Below are positions 51,547-60,926 of a stretch of DNA of 64,000 bases, piece after piece. Position 1 is the stretch's first letter, and each line of letters opens with the position of its first letter. Source of the DNA: Cyanobacteria bacterium SBLK. Its GTDB lineage: Bacteria > Cyanobacteriota > Cyanobacteriia > Cyanobacteriales > Spirulinaceae. The translations under genes and the position numbers were made by a program. Under the pieces are notes generated by a model, which searched no databases, was not told the origin of the DNA, and saw only the letters and a list, made by a program, of their open reading frames with translations. Where the stretch lies: contig JAGHZQ010000052.1 of assembly GCA_017746715.1 (NCBI GenBank), positions 1 to 64,000 of the forward strand, given 5' to 3'.

Positions 51547-54500
51547 TTATCGATTCAGTCGAACCCGTCGGAATGCCTTCAAATGCTCGGCGCTCGCCCA
51601 GCCAGCACGTTGGAGATTTAGGGGTAGGGGCGATCGAGCTGAAGCCAAATCTGCTAAGAAAATTCGTAACTTCTCAGCCTGTTCCTCAGTGAGAGACTCA
51701 ACAAAAATTTCTGCGGGAATGTCTGGATTCCCCACCAAACCATCGCGGAGTTCGATAATGCCTAGCTTATCAAAATGCTCGACCATGTATTCCATCGCCT
51801 CGATCGTGGTTGTTGGCAACTGGCGCACCCAGCTCTCTCGCTGGGAAAAAGCCTCAATCTTTTCTTGTGGCGACGAAAGCGGGTTAACGATAATATTATA
51901 ATTCTCTTCTGTGAGAACTTGGTTGGGAACATTGGCCGGCCAAAATGTAGGAAGGTAAGGGTCGTATTCCGACTCGTAGCCCGAGCGACAGAATCCCGTA
52001 TCTGCCTGCCAAGGAATACCCATCCATCGCGTCAGATCTCCGGGTCCTTGAGCGTAGAGCGGTCCTCCGGGTTGCAGCGCAATTTCCTGAGTCAACACCG
52101 CACCATAATCTTGTTGGGTCGGACTTTGAGCGTGACGCACTCGAAACGGTGCCGAGTAGAGGCGACTGTGACGCATGGGCCAAGTCACCTCGCAACCCGG
52201 ATGAAAAGCATCTGCCAGACAGAAATGAAGAGCGGCTTTATCCAACATCGCGGGCTGTTTTTCCAGCTCGACTTCATTAATGCAGCTCGGGGGTGAGATC
52301 CCGGGCTCCCAGTCATTTTCAAACTGGCCCTCGACCCATAACTTTAGGATATCCATTCGCACTTTTGATAAAGCCAGATTGTTTCGGGGAGAACTATCCG
52401 GGGAAGGATCCTCGGTGCTGCCAAAAGCATCGCCGTAAATCCACGGCCAAGAACTGCGCGTGGTATTTTCGGTCTCGGGTGGACGAAACGTGTTAAATAC
52501 AACCCGGCGTAGCTCCTGATAGAGATCTTCACCTCCTGCTGCTGGTGGTTTGTAAGCCAGTTTAGCGATTAAGTCTGGATCGCTAAAATCCATCGGTCCC
52601 CCTTTGCCAAAAAGAGAAGCAAACCCTTTATTCACCCACTGCAATTTCGACAGGCGAGACAGCACGGGCAAGATATGCTCGGTAAAAGATGCCTGTGTCG
52701 GCATGGACATCCAACCCGATTCGATATAGGTATCCACGAGTAAGTCGTAGAGAGTGCGCCAGCTCACGATACCGGGAGCATAGTTTGGAGGAGCGACAAC
52801 AACCCAACTGGACTCAACAGGAATATCTATAGTGCCAATGTGTACCGTAGCAGTGACGGGCCCGTCGGAAGCGTCATCGTACCATTCATTCGGATTGAGA
52901 AAGCCAGCCGGATCCTTGGCATTATAGATAGGGGAATCCGTCGGCGAACCTGACTTCCCCAAACCCCCTAAGACTAATAAATGTCCGTCGTTATCGGTTC
53001 GCAGTTCCCCCAAGGGCACTGGAACGCCCATAAAGCGACCACTGTCAAACTTGTAGGCATTTCCCGATGTATTATTGCCCTGAATGGTGCGAGATCCGGG
53101 ATCGATCGCGAATTGTTCTCGATCTTCTCCTTTTACGTCTGGGTTGCGATGCTCGGAAGGGACATAGTCCCATTCTGGAATATCGAGAGCGACGGCAAAT
53201 TTATACCATTGAGCTTTGCGGTTGGCTAAATGTACGGTCCACTCGATCTGTGCATCGCTACTGGTGAGTTCTTTGACGACTTCACCCGCAGCATTGTAAC
53301 CATAAATTCGGAATCGAGCTGCTTGACGTTTAATTGCTCCACTTGCATCGCGGTTATTGACACCTTTGAGGGGGGGATCGGTGACTTCCGGCCCGATGTA
53401 ATAGCCATTTTCTCCTTCAGCCGTACTATTTCCCATGCGGGCTATCCCAATTCCCGGATGAATAGCGGCGCGAACAATCGTTTGATCTTGTGGCATAGGT
53501 ACTCCTTGAGTTTTAGGACTTTTTTTTTGCGCGATCGCGTCTTGTTGGGTTTCCCCTTGTTTCGCTGGCGGCCAAACCGTATCGGGCCGAGGGATTTGCG
53601 GTTCTCCAATCGGTTCGCCATTGACATTGCGCCGCAGTTCTGCAGAGGCTTGGTAGACAACCTTACGAGCCTCGGCAATAGAACCCACGGGTTCGTGGGC
53701 TTTTAGGGTGCGCCACGGGTGAAATGATAATGTTTCACCATATTCTGCTTGCCCTCGGGCGGTGATATCTTGTTGGGGCAGAATCAAGGTTGCAACGTGA
53801 ATGGGTGGGGATTCTGCTTCGCTCCAAGGCACGGTTGCGCGATCGAGGGGCATGGTTGCGGGGTTCGTTCGCAACTGGACGAAAAATTTTAGCCTGGCTT
53901 GACCTTGTTGAAGTCGCTCTACTAGGTCGGTATGCAAATAACTGATATAGTCGTAATCGGGTTCGCCTGCTGCGGGTGGCACGACCTCCGGGACTAATTT
54001 GTATTTGCAATAAGTATGACTGGGGCTGCCCTCTTCTCCAAAATGAAAGGGCATGGCACTCCAGAGATCGGTTTCAAAGACAGAAGGCACGAGCTTTGCC
54101 ATTTCGTCGAGAATTTCTTGGGTTCGAGGATGATCTGCCAACCATTCCTCGTCTTCACCCAGAAAACCTGCTTTTGTAAATTCACACATCTCTTGTGCAT
54201 TATCGACAAAAAAGACATCGATATTTTGCAAAAGCAAATCCATGGTCGGAGCGCATTCATCGGGTGGGAGAATTTTTTCTCCCGGAACGTCAAAGACTTT
54301 AATCCCGATCCCGACTGTCGTTTTTTTGTCTAGATATCCATCGGGAATATCGCTGGCATAACGAACCCAAACGGGATAGCTTTTGCCGGGTTCGCCAAAT
54401 AGACCAACCCGCAAATTTTCGGGTAGATCGGAAACCACTTCTAAGCGCCCTCGGGCAACACCATGCAGGCGCAGAAAAACAGGGCGGCGAGCGGGGCATT

Positions 54501-54627
54501 GACCGTCCTCGATTCTCCCCATCTGCACCATGTCAACAAACATCGTTTTCAGGCAGGCAATCGGATCGATGTCACAATTGCACATTGGTGGAGTGGTTGC
54601 GCTGTAATAACTTTGAGGTTTGTGCAT
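51547..54627 (-). CDS. Catalase-family domain fused to LodA-type CTQ amino-acid oxidase
   Basis: A 1026-residue frame. Residues about 1-350 resemble the y4iL-like branch of haem catalase-family proteins: PVFLRLHGVARGRLEV (candidate distal His) and later LKFFVQLRTNPATMPLDRAT; the usual proximal RxxxY is not obvious. From Met378 (PQDQTIVRAAIHPGIGIARM) the sequence is LodA/GoxA-like: GYYIGPEVTDPP, VPVPLGELRTDNDGHLLVLG, FHPGCEVTWPMR and GDLTRWMGIPWQADT, where a Cys and a Trp about 60 residues apart are candidates for CTQ. LodA-type enzymes oxidise amino acids and release H2O2. At the junction are an A9 run and an internal AAGGAG/ATG. Alternative: two genes joined by a homopolymer error. Confidence 0.85.
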   Translation of the reverse strand: MHKPQSYYSATTPPMCNCDIDPIACLKTMFVDMVQMGRIEDGQCPARRPVFLRLHGVARGRLEVVSDLPENLRVGLFGEPGKSYPVWVRYASDIPDGYLDKKTTVGIGIKVFDVPGEKILPPDECAPTMDLLLQNIDVFFVDNAQEMCEFTKAGFLGEDEEWLADHPRTQEILDEMAKLVPSVFETDLWSAMPFHFGEEGSPSHTYCKYKLVPEVVPPAAGEPDYDYISYLHTDLVERLQQGQARLKFFVQLRTNPATMPLDRATVPWSEAESPPIHVATLILPQQDITARGQAEYGETLSFHPWRTLKAHEPVGSIAEARKVVYQASAELRRNVNGEPIGEPQIPRPDTVWPPAKQGETQQDAIAQKKSPKTQGVPMPQDQTIVRAAIHPGIGIARMGNSTAEGENGYYIGPEVTDPPLKGVNNRDASGAIKRQAARFRIYGYNAAGEVVKELTSSDAQIEWTVHLANRKAQWYKFAVALDIPEWDYVPSEHRNPDVKGEDREQFAIDPGSRTIQGNNTSGNAYKFDSGRFMGVPVPLGELRTDNDGHLLVLGGLGKSGSPTDSPIYNAKDPAGFLNPNEWYDDASDGPVTATVHIGTIDIPVESSWVVVAPPNYAPGIVSWRTLYDLLVDTYIESGWMSMPTQASFTEHILPVLSRLSKLQWVNKGFASLFGKGGPMDFSDPDLIAKLAYKPPAAGGEDLYQELRRVVFNTFRPPETENTTRSSWPWIYGDAFGSTEDPSPDSSPRNNLALSKVRMDILKLWVEGQFENDWEPGISPPSCINEVELEKQPAMLDKAALHFCLADAFHPGCEVTWPMRHSRLYSAPFRVRHAQSPTQQDYGAVLTQEIALQPGGPLYAQGPGDLTRWMGIPWQADTGFCRSGYESEYDPYLPTFWPANVPNQVLTEENYNIIVNPLSSPQEKIEAFSQRESWVRQLPTTTIEAMEYMVEHFDKLGIIELRDGLVGNPDIPAEIFVESLTEEQAEKLRIFLADLASARSPLPLNLQRAGWASAEHLKAFRRVRLNR
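53494..53528 (-). promoter_or_regulatory. Internal translation start and A9 tract at the catalase-LodA junction
   Basis: Read on the minus strand: AAAAAAAAA (53528-53520), GTCC, TAAAA, CTC, AAGGAG (53507-53502), TACCT, ATG (53496-53494). In the reference frame the A9 reads Gln-Lys-Lys-Ser and the fusion continues. With one more A the frame hits TAA at 53515-53513, five bases before AAGGAG, and LodA would start at the ATG. Confidence 0.8.
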
Positions 54628-54953
54628 GCTAAATATTTAACTGCTATAAGTAGGATATTTGTCTCTTGTATATATGGTGACAAGAAAGATTTCTGATTTT
54701 TTGAATTTTGAGACTCTCAAGACTGAGACGATCGCCTTAACCGGTTATCAAACCATTGCGGAAATGCTGCGGGAACTAACATCAAATGCTTCTTATCGTT
54801 GGTAAGCATCTAAATAAAGGCGATCGCCAAATTAGAAACGCGATCGCTCGAGTGAAATCGCTTTAATCTCGGGTAGCGTGTTTTTGAAAAACACTCCAAG
54901 TTCACAATCCAAGCCTCTACGGGTAAAGAAAATGTGGTTCTATTTAAATCCCG
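54628..54953. other. 326-bp region upstream of the LodA-type gene
   Basis: No clear gene. A 43-codon frame on the plus strand (54674-54805, ending AEMLRELTSNASYRW) may be a remnant of a larger gene. It should also hold the promoter of the catalase-LodA gene, but no convincing -35/-10 pair is visible. Confidence 0.4.
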
Positions 54954-55325
54954 TTATTCGACTAATACGTAACACGCTTTTACTTCCAGGGGTAGATCTC
55001 CAACATTGAGTACGTCGACCTTGGTCAAGTCGTTATATGTCAACCGATGCGGGCCTTCGCGAGTGATACTGCCCACTTCTCCAACGGTATCGAAGTCATA
55101 CCCCTGGCTGTATCGGTATTCTCCTATCCCTTCGTAAACGCTGACTTGCCACTCAATTGTCGTTCCGGGAAGGCTCTCTTCACTGCCAGGAAATACAGTC
55201 GCTTCGTAGAGAGTGGCTGGAGGATAGCATCGTAACGGAGATGCGTTCGCTGGGGAGACAATAGCGCCGAGTGACAAGAGCACGGCCATCACGGATAGTA
55301 GCAATTTTTTCACGATGTCGTTCAT
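54954..55325 (-). CDS. Small exported hypothetical protein
   Basis: A 123-residue exported protein: MNDIVKKLLLSVMAVLLSLG then cleavage near ANA-SPLR. The mature part is a small beta-rich domain with two cysteines (LRCYPPAT near the start and EVKACYVLVE at the end) and no recognised family. It stands alone between the LodA-type gene and the chelatase gene. Confidence 0.65.
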   Translation of the reverse strand: MNDIVKKLLLSVMAVLLSLGAIVSPANASPLRCYPPATLYEATVFPGSEESLPGTTIEWQVSVYEGIGEYRYSQGYDFDTVGEVGSITREGPHRLTYNDLTKVDVLNVGDLPLEVKACYVLVE

Positions 55326-55766
55326 TTTTTTTCTTCTATGGCATGGTTTTTACGCGGGATGATAGAAATGCCAACATGGCAGAATGTTAATACATTTGCT
55401 TGTGGGATAGCCTATCATTTTCGCTACGCTTAGTATGCCATGATATTTTTGCATGTAAAGCCGAGGGGATATTAAGAAATACGATCGCTCTGGCGAATAG
55501 AGGTTGATGGAGAGTGAGATCGCTTTTTAGGCAATGACGATCGGGCGATCGCGTTTTCTTGGGTCATTTCTGTTATGACTTATCGTTAAGCGATCGCAAC
55601 GTCTCACACATCCAGAGATTTTGCTCGATTTTTAGCGGTTCGATTATGGCGGATATTTCGAAAAAGCCTTCCTTCGCTATAACTAGTCGATTAAACGGTG
55701 CATTGCTCAATCGAAATCCCTTCCCTTAGAATAATGAACAAGAAGCAAGTTGACAGGGTTGGGGAC
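55326..55766. other. 440-bp region upstream of the chelatase gene
   Basis: No gene is supported. It contains several GCGATCGC-type sites. A GTG at 55698 and an ATG at 55734 could extend the chelatase frame by 23 or 11 residues, but the family start is the ATG at 55767. Confidence 0.5.
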
Positions 55767-58700
55767 ATGAAACGCATTGTTTTAATTGCCGGATTTGAGA
55801 CCTTTAACGCGGACTTATATCGAAAAGCCGCAGATTTAGCGCGATCGCGGTGTCCTGAATTAGAAATTTTCACCTTTAGCGATCGCGATCTCGCCACCCA
55901 ACCGGATACCATCGCAGAATCTCTCAAAAATGCTGATGTTTTCTTTGCCAGTTTGCTTTTTGATTACGAACAAGTTATTGGCTTGCGGGAGAAGGTACAA
56001 GAGATTCCCATTCGCCTCGTTTTCGAGTCTGCATTAGAGTTAATGAGTCTGACGAAATTGGGCAAATTTGCGATCGGAGAAAAACCGAAAGGAATGCCCA
56101 AACCCGTCAAATTCATTCTCAGTAAATTTTCGAGCGGACGAGAAGAAGATAAACTGGCAGGATATATTAGTTTTCTCAAAATTGGTCCGAAACTCCTCAA
56201 ATTTATTCCGGCAAAAAAAGTTCAAGATCTGCGAAACTGGCTGATTATTTACGGTTATTGGAATGCGGGAGGATTGCAAAATATCGCCTCTCTTTTTTGG
56301 ACGTTAGGAGAGAAATATCTCGATTTAAAAATTGGCGAAATTCCCACGCCGATTGAAACGCCAAATATGGGACTTTTACATTCCGATTATAAGGGGTATT
56401 TTGAATCACCGCGAGAATATCTTAACTGGTATATTAGCAATCGCCCATCTGTAAGGACATTGCCTGCAATGTCCCTACATCAAACCCCTGTTATCGGGAT
56501 TTTACTTTACCGCAAACACGTTATCAGTCAACAGCCTTATATTCCTCAATTAATCCATAAATTTGAAGAAAATGGACTTATTCCCCTGCCGATTTTTATT
56601 AATGGGGTTGAGGGTCACGTTGCCGTTAGAGATTGGATGACAACGGCAGACGAACGACAAAATAAACCCAAAAATCCTACACTGTCTAAAGATGCTGTCG
56701 AAGTCAATGCGATTGTTTCTACGATTGGTTTTCCTCTTGTTGGCGGACCTGCCGGATCGATGGAAGCAGGACGACAAATTGAGGTTGCACGGCGCATCCT
56801 CACCTCTAAAAATGTTCCTTATATTGTTGCCGCACCCTTGCTGATTCAAGATATTTATTCGTGGACGCGACAGGGGATCGGCGGACTACAAAGCATTGTT
56901 CTCTATGCTTTACCGGAATTAGATGGCGCGATCGATACCGTACCTTTGGGCGGGTTGGTTGGAGAAAATATTTACCTCATACCCGAACGAATTCATCGTT
57001 TAATCGGCAGAGTCACAAATTGGATTCAACTCAAACAAACTTCACCAGAAAAACGAAAACTTGCTATTCTCCTTTATGGTTTTCCACCGGGCTATGGAGC
57101 AACAGGAACAGCCGCACTTTTAAACGTTCCCAAAAGTCTCTTGAAACTGCTACAATTTTTACAAAAGCAAGGATATGATGTGGGAGAATTACCGGAAGAT
57201 GGAGAAGAAATTATCCATCGCGTTAAAAAAGAAGATGAAAATATCAAAACTCCTCACAGAGTCAATCTCAAAACTTTAGAAAAATGGTTGGGCTATCTCC
57301 TCACCACTCGCATTGAGAAACACTGGAACAATCTCAAAGATACGGGAATTAAAACCTTTGGTGACGATCTCCTTGTCGGAGGCGTACAATTGGGAAATGT
57401 TTGGATTGGCGTGCAACCTCCATTAGGCATTGCCGGCGATCCAATGCGCTTAATGTTCGAGAAAGATCTAACGCCTCATCCTCAATATGCGGCCTTCTAT
57501 AAATGGTTGCAAAATGAATTTAAAGCCGATGCGATCGTTCATTTTGGCATGCACGGTACAGTAGAATGGTTGCCCGGATCGCCGTTAGGAAATACGGGGT
57601 ATTCTTGGTCGGATATTTTGCTGGGAAATTTGCCCAATTTGTATATTTATGCTTGCAATAATCCCTCAGAATCGATTTTAGCAAAACGACGGGGCTATGG
57701 TACTCTGATTTCTCATAATGTCCCTCCTTATGGTCGTGCGGGATTGTATAAAGAGTTAATGGCATTGCGGGAATTAATCGCCGAATATCGCGAAGATCCA
57801 GAGAAAAATTTGCTTCTCAAAGAGGCAATTTGTCAAAAAATTGTGGACTCGGGTCTTGATTCCGATTGTCCTTTTGAAGAAGGAGAAAAATTAGGCATTG
57901 CTTTTACAATGGAAAATGCCAAAATATTCAGTCTAAAAGCATTAAATGTATATTTTGTCAAGGTGTATGAATATTTGCAAATTGTCGAACAGCGTCTCTT
58001 TTCTTCCGGTTTGCATACATTGGGAGAGAATCCTTCTGGGGAAACATTGCGATCGTATTTAGAGGCATATTTTGGCGAGTCTTATTTTTCCGATGAAACG
58101 ATCGCAGCTATTTATGAAGGCAAGGAAAGCGATCGCATTCTCCAAGACGCAGAATACTGGCATCTCAAACAAGGAACGAAACGCCCCGACGATTTTCCCA
58201 AAAAACTAGAAGAAGCCCTACAAATTCGGCATTTATTGATGCAAACAGAGGATGAATTAAACAACTTGTTGCGCGGGTTAAATGGGGAGTATATTCCCGC
58301 AGCACCGGGAGGTGATTTATTGCGAGATGGTGTTGGTGTATTGCCGACAGGACGAAATATTCACGCCCTCGATCCCTATCGAATGCCCTCTCCTGCTGCC
58401 AATGCGAGAGGACGAGAAATCGCGCGCAAAATTATCCAGCAAAATTTAGAGGAAACGGGTACTTATCCAGAAACCGTTGCCGTGATGTTATGGGGATTAG
58501 ATACGATTAAAACTAAAGGAGAATCTTTAGGGATTTTATTAGAATTAGTAGGAGCAGAATCCATTAAAGAAGCAACGGGACGGATCGTGCGTTATGAATT
58601 AAAATCGCTTGAAGAAGTCGGACATCCCCGCATTGATGTTTTGGGCAATCTTTCCGGTATTTTCCGCGATAGTTTTGTTAATATTATCGAACTGCTAGAC

Positions 58701-59516
58701 GACCTGTTTCAACGAGCAGCGAATGCAGAAGAATCCGAGGAGGATAATTACATTCGCAAACATGCTTTAGAATTGCAAAAACAGGGTGTAGAAAATGCTG
58801 CTGCTCGCTTATTTTCCAATCCGGCAGGAGATTTTGGTTCTTTAGTGAACGATCGCGTCGTCGATAGCAATTGGGACTCGGGGGACGAGTTGGCGCAGAC
58901 ATGGGAGGGACGCAATGTTTTTAGTTACGGACGCAAAGATAAGGGACAAGCAAGACCGGAAGTTTTGCAGCAGTTATTGGGGAAGTGCGATCGCATCGTC
59001 CAAGAAATCGATTCGGTAGAATACGGTTTGACGGATATTCAGGAATATTACGCCAATACAGGGGCGTTAAAAAAAGCCGCAGAAAAGCGCAGTGACAAAA
59101 AAGTGAATGCAAGTTTCGTGGAAAGTTTTTCCAAGGATACCACCCCGCGCAAATTAGAAGACCTGTTGCGCTTGGAATATCGTACCAAGTTATTAAACCC
59201 CAAATGGGCGCAAGCAATGGGAGATCAAGGGAGCGGTGGTGCTTACGAAATTTCCCAACGGATGACGGCGTTATTAGGTTGGGGGGGAACGACGGATTTT
59301 ACCGACGAATGGGTCTATAATCAAGTAGCAGATACCTATGCGTTAGATGCAGAGATGGCGCAACGATTGCAGGCCGCAAACCCGGAAGCCTTTCGCAATA
59401 TAGTGGGACGAATGTTGGAGGCCAATGGTCGGGGTTTTTGGCAGCCTGAAGAAAGTATATTACAAAAGTTACGGGAATTATACGATCGCATTGATGAAGA
59501 GATCGAAGGGGTTTAA
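55767..59516 (+). CDS. Magnesium/cobalt chelatase large subunit, BchH/ChlH type
   Basis: A 1249-residue porphyrin-binding chelatase subunit that, with the ATPase I and D subunits, inserts a metal into the tetrapyrrole (Mg for chlorophyll, Co in CobN relatives). The start MKRIVLIAGFETFNA fits the family. Later marks are PLVGGPAGSMEAGR, LYGFPPGYGATGTAALLNVP, HFGMHGTVEWLPGSPLG, NNPSESILAKRRGYG, RIDVLGNLSGIFRDSF and EANGRGFWQPEE at the C-terminus. It differs from the main cyanobacterial ChlH (about 1330 residues) as I recall it, and looks like a second paralogue. A palindromic repeat adds ten residues near residue 235. No chlI or chlD is near. Confidence 0.85.
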   Translation: MKRIVLIAGFETFNADLYRKAADLARSRCPELEIFTFSDRDLATQPDTIAESLKNADVFFASLLFDYEQVIGLREKVQEIPIRLVFESALELMSLTKLGKFAIGEKPKGMPKPVKFILSKFSSGREEDKLAGYISFLKIGPKLLKFIPAKKVQDLRNWLIIYGYWNAGGLQNIASLFWTLGEKYLDLKIGEIPTPIETPNMGLLHSDYKGYFESPREYLNWYISNRPSVRTLPAMSLHQTPVIGILLYRKHVISQQPYIPQLIHKFEENGLIPLPIFINGVEGHVAVRDWMTTADERQNKPKNPTLSKDAVEVNAIVSTIGFPLVGGPAGSMEAGRQIEVARRILTSKNVPYIVAAPLLIQDIYSWTRQGIGGLQSIVLYALPELDGAIDTVPLGGLVGENIYLIPERIHRLIGRVTNWIQLKQTSPEKRKLAILLYGFPPGYGATGTAALLNVPKSLLKLLQFLQKQGYDVGELPEDGEEIIHRVKKEDENIKTPHRVNLKTLEKWLGYLLTTRIEKHWNNLKDTGIKTFGDDLLVGGVQLGNVWIGVQPPLGIAGDPMRLMFEKDLTPHPQYAAFYKWLQNEFKADAIVHFGMHGTVEWLPGSPLGNTGYSWSDILLGNLPNLYIYACNNPSESILAKRRGYGTLISHNVPPYGRAGLYKELMALRELIAEYREDPEKNLLLKEAICQKIVDSGLDSDCPFEEGEKLGIAFTMENAKIFSLKALNVYFVKVYEYLQIVEQRLFSSGLHTLGENPSGETLRSYLEAYFGESYFSDETIAAIYEGKESDRILQDAEYWHLKQGTKRPDDFPKKLEEALQIRHLLMQTEDELNNLLRGLNGEYIPAAPGGDLLRDGVGVLPTGRNIHALDPYRMPSPAANARGREIARKIIQQNLEETGTYPETVAVMLWGLDTIKTKGESLGILLELVGAESIKEATGRIVRYELKSLEEVGHPRIDVLGNLSGIFRDSFVNIIELLDDLFQRAANAEESEEDNYIRKHALELQKQGVENAAARLFSNPAGDFGSLVNDRVVDSNWDSGDELAQTWEGRNVFSYGRKDKGQARPEVLQQLLGKCDRIVQEIDSVEYGLTDIQEYYANTGALKKAAEKRSDKKVNASFVESFSKDTTPRKLEDLLRLEYRTKLLNPKWAQAMGDQGSGGAYEISQRMTALLGWGGTTDFTDEWVYNQVADTYALDAEMAQRLQAANPEAFRNIVGRMLEANGRGFWQPEESILQKLRELYDRIDEEIEGV
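56450..56479. repeat. Palindromic repeat inside the chelatase gene
   Basis: TGTAAGGACATTGC with GCAATGTCCCTACA, a near-perfect 30-nt inverted repeat read in frame as ten codons. Its TGTAGGGACATTGC form is the same type as the GTAGGGACGTAGC elements at 20721 and 36058. Confidence 0.85.
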
Positions 59517-59584
59517 AAATTATAGTAGAATGAGTAGAGAAAACACGATATCCCTCTATAGTTTAAGCAACAAGGATATTAAAA

Positions 59585-60556
59585 ATGCCTATTTACGGTC
59601 CCGATCCGATTGTTATTGAGGGAATTAGCGGCGATCGCTACTGGTATGACAATCCTTTCTCATTTACTGGAATTGAAGAGATTGACGATCGCCTGAGTGG
59701 TTTTCCCGTTGCCGTATTCGCCCCTCGCGATCGCCATCCTCGCGAATCTCCTCTCGTTATTGGCATTCAGGGAATGTGCGCCCCCTATAACTGGAATGCT
59801 TTCCTCGTTCCCACTCTAACGCAAATGGGAATGACCGTAGCTCTATTCGATACGCCTTTGGCAGGGGAACGCAGTTTAGCTCGAACTTTTACGGCTGATT
59901 TTTGCGATGAAACTCAACCCTTACTGCAGGAAAATATCACTTTTGATACAGAACTTTTGATGCAAATATTCAGTTGCGTTGCACGAGATATTCGTCTCGT
60001 CCGAGATTTGTGTCGCGATCGCTACAATCTCAACGATTCTCGCTTGGCATTATTCGGGGTGAGCATGGGCGTTCTGCAATCTGCCTTTGCATTTACTGCC
60101 GATGGGATTGGCGATCGACTGCTGGGAGTTATCGGCCATGCTAACTTGCAAACTTTTGCTCAGTCTTGGAGCATGCCCGGAATGCCAGAGTTAGCCAGTT
60201 CGGTTATCGGCAAGATCGCTGAAAAAGTTTTGGCAACGTTTCGCCCCGATATTCAACCGATTGTTCCGGTTTTGCGTTTAGTCAAAGATTTAAAAAGAGA
60301 AACCGAACGAAGTGCAAAATACAATCCGATGACTTATGTAGAGCGAGTTCAATTACCCCGTCGCGTCCGCTTTCTTCTCGGTGCTGGCGATCCTCTCGTG
60401 AAAATTGCCGATGCAAGGGACTGTGCGGCACAATTTCCCGATGGCGATTGTTATATTGTTCCGGGTTTAGCACATGGTTTGCATCAATTCGGCCCCTCTT
60501 TTGTCGAACACGTTCGCTATTTTTTAAGAACTCAATTGGGGGATTGGCGCGATTGA
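59585..60556 (+). CDS. Alpha/beta-hydrolase fold protein
   Basis: A 323-residue hydrolase. LALFGVSMGVLQSAFAF holds a nucleophile elbow (GVSMG), FLLGAGDPLVKIADARD the acid region and VPGLAHGLHQFGPSFVEH the catalytic His. The N-terminal part (VIGIQGMCAPYNWNAFLVPT) provides the oxyanion strand. It lies 68 nt after the chelatase gene and may be co-transcribed. The substrate is unknown; chlorophyll-type esters are a speculation from the neighbour only. Confidence 0.75.
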   Translation: MPIYGPDPIVIEGISGDRYWYDNPFSFTGIEEIDDRLSGFPVAVFAPRDRHPRESPLVIGIQGMCAPYNWNAFLVPTLTQMGMTVALFDTPLAGERSLARTFTADFCDETQPLLQENITFDTELLMQIFSCVARDIRLVRDLCRDRYNLNDSRLALFGVSMGVLQSAFAFTADGIGDRLLGVIGHANLQTFAQSWSMPGMPELASSVIGKIAEKVLATFRPDIQPIVPVLRLVKDLKRETERSAKYNPMTYVERVQLPRRVRFLLGAGDPLVKIADARDCAAQFPDGDCYIVPGLAHGLHQFGPSFVEHVRYFLRTQLGDWRD

Positions 60557-60926
60557 ATTTTTACGACAATTGTATCTTTAACATATATCCAATCAAAAAA
60601 CAAGATCGGTTATTGCCCTTGGCATTTATAAAATCGATCCTTTGCCGATCTTGTAGGCAGACTTTGTGGGAGACAAAATAGAGGTATAGCAACGGATTCA
60701 CAAACTCAATTGCAAATCATGAAATTAGCCCCCATGCTTCTTCATCCCCTCGCGATCGCTCATTCAAGCACAAACATTCCTACCACTTCGATCTCGGATA
60801 TTCCGGATGGCGATCGCGATTAGAGTTTGACGCTACTTTGTGACAATAAATTAGGTTTATCCCAGTTTCTCAAAGAACTGCCTCGGCGTATAGATTTTAA
60901 CTTTTCAGCAATCCTCCCAAAAGATT
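60557..60926. other. 370-bp gene-free stretch
   Basis: No supported gene. CAAGATCGGTTA near 60602 and CCGATCTTG near 60649 form a loose inverted repeat around an AT-rich loop. No promoter stands out. Confidence 0.4.

Noticed and set aside
54674..54805. A 43-codon frame upstream of the LodA-type gene
   Set aside because: No ribosome site and no family; kept only as a note in the gene-free region.
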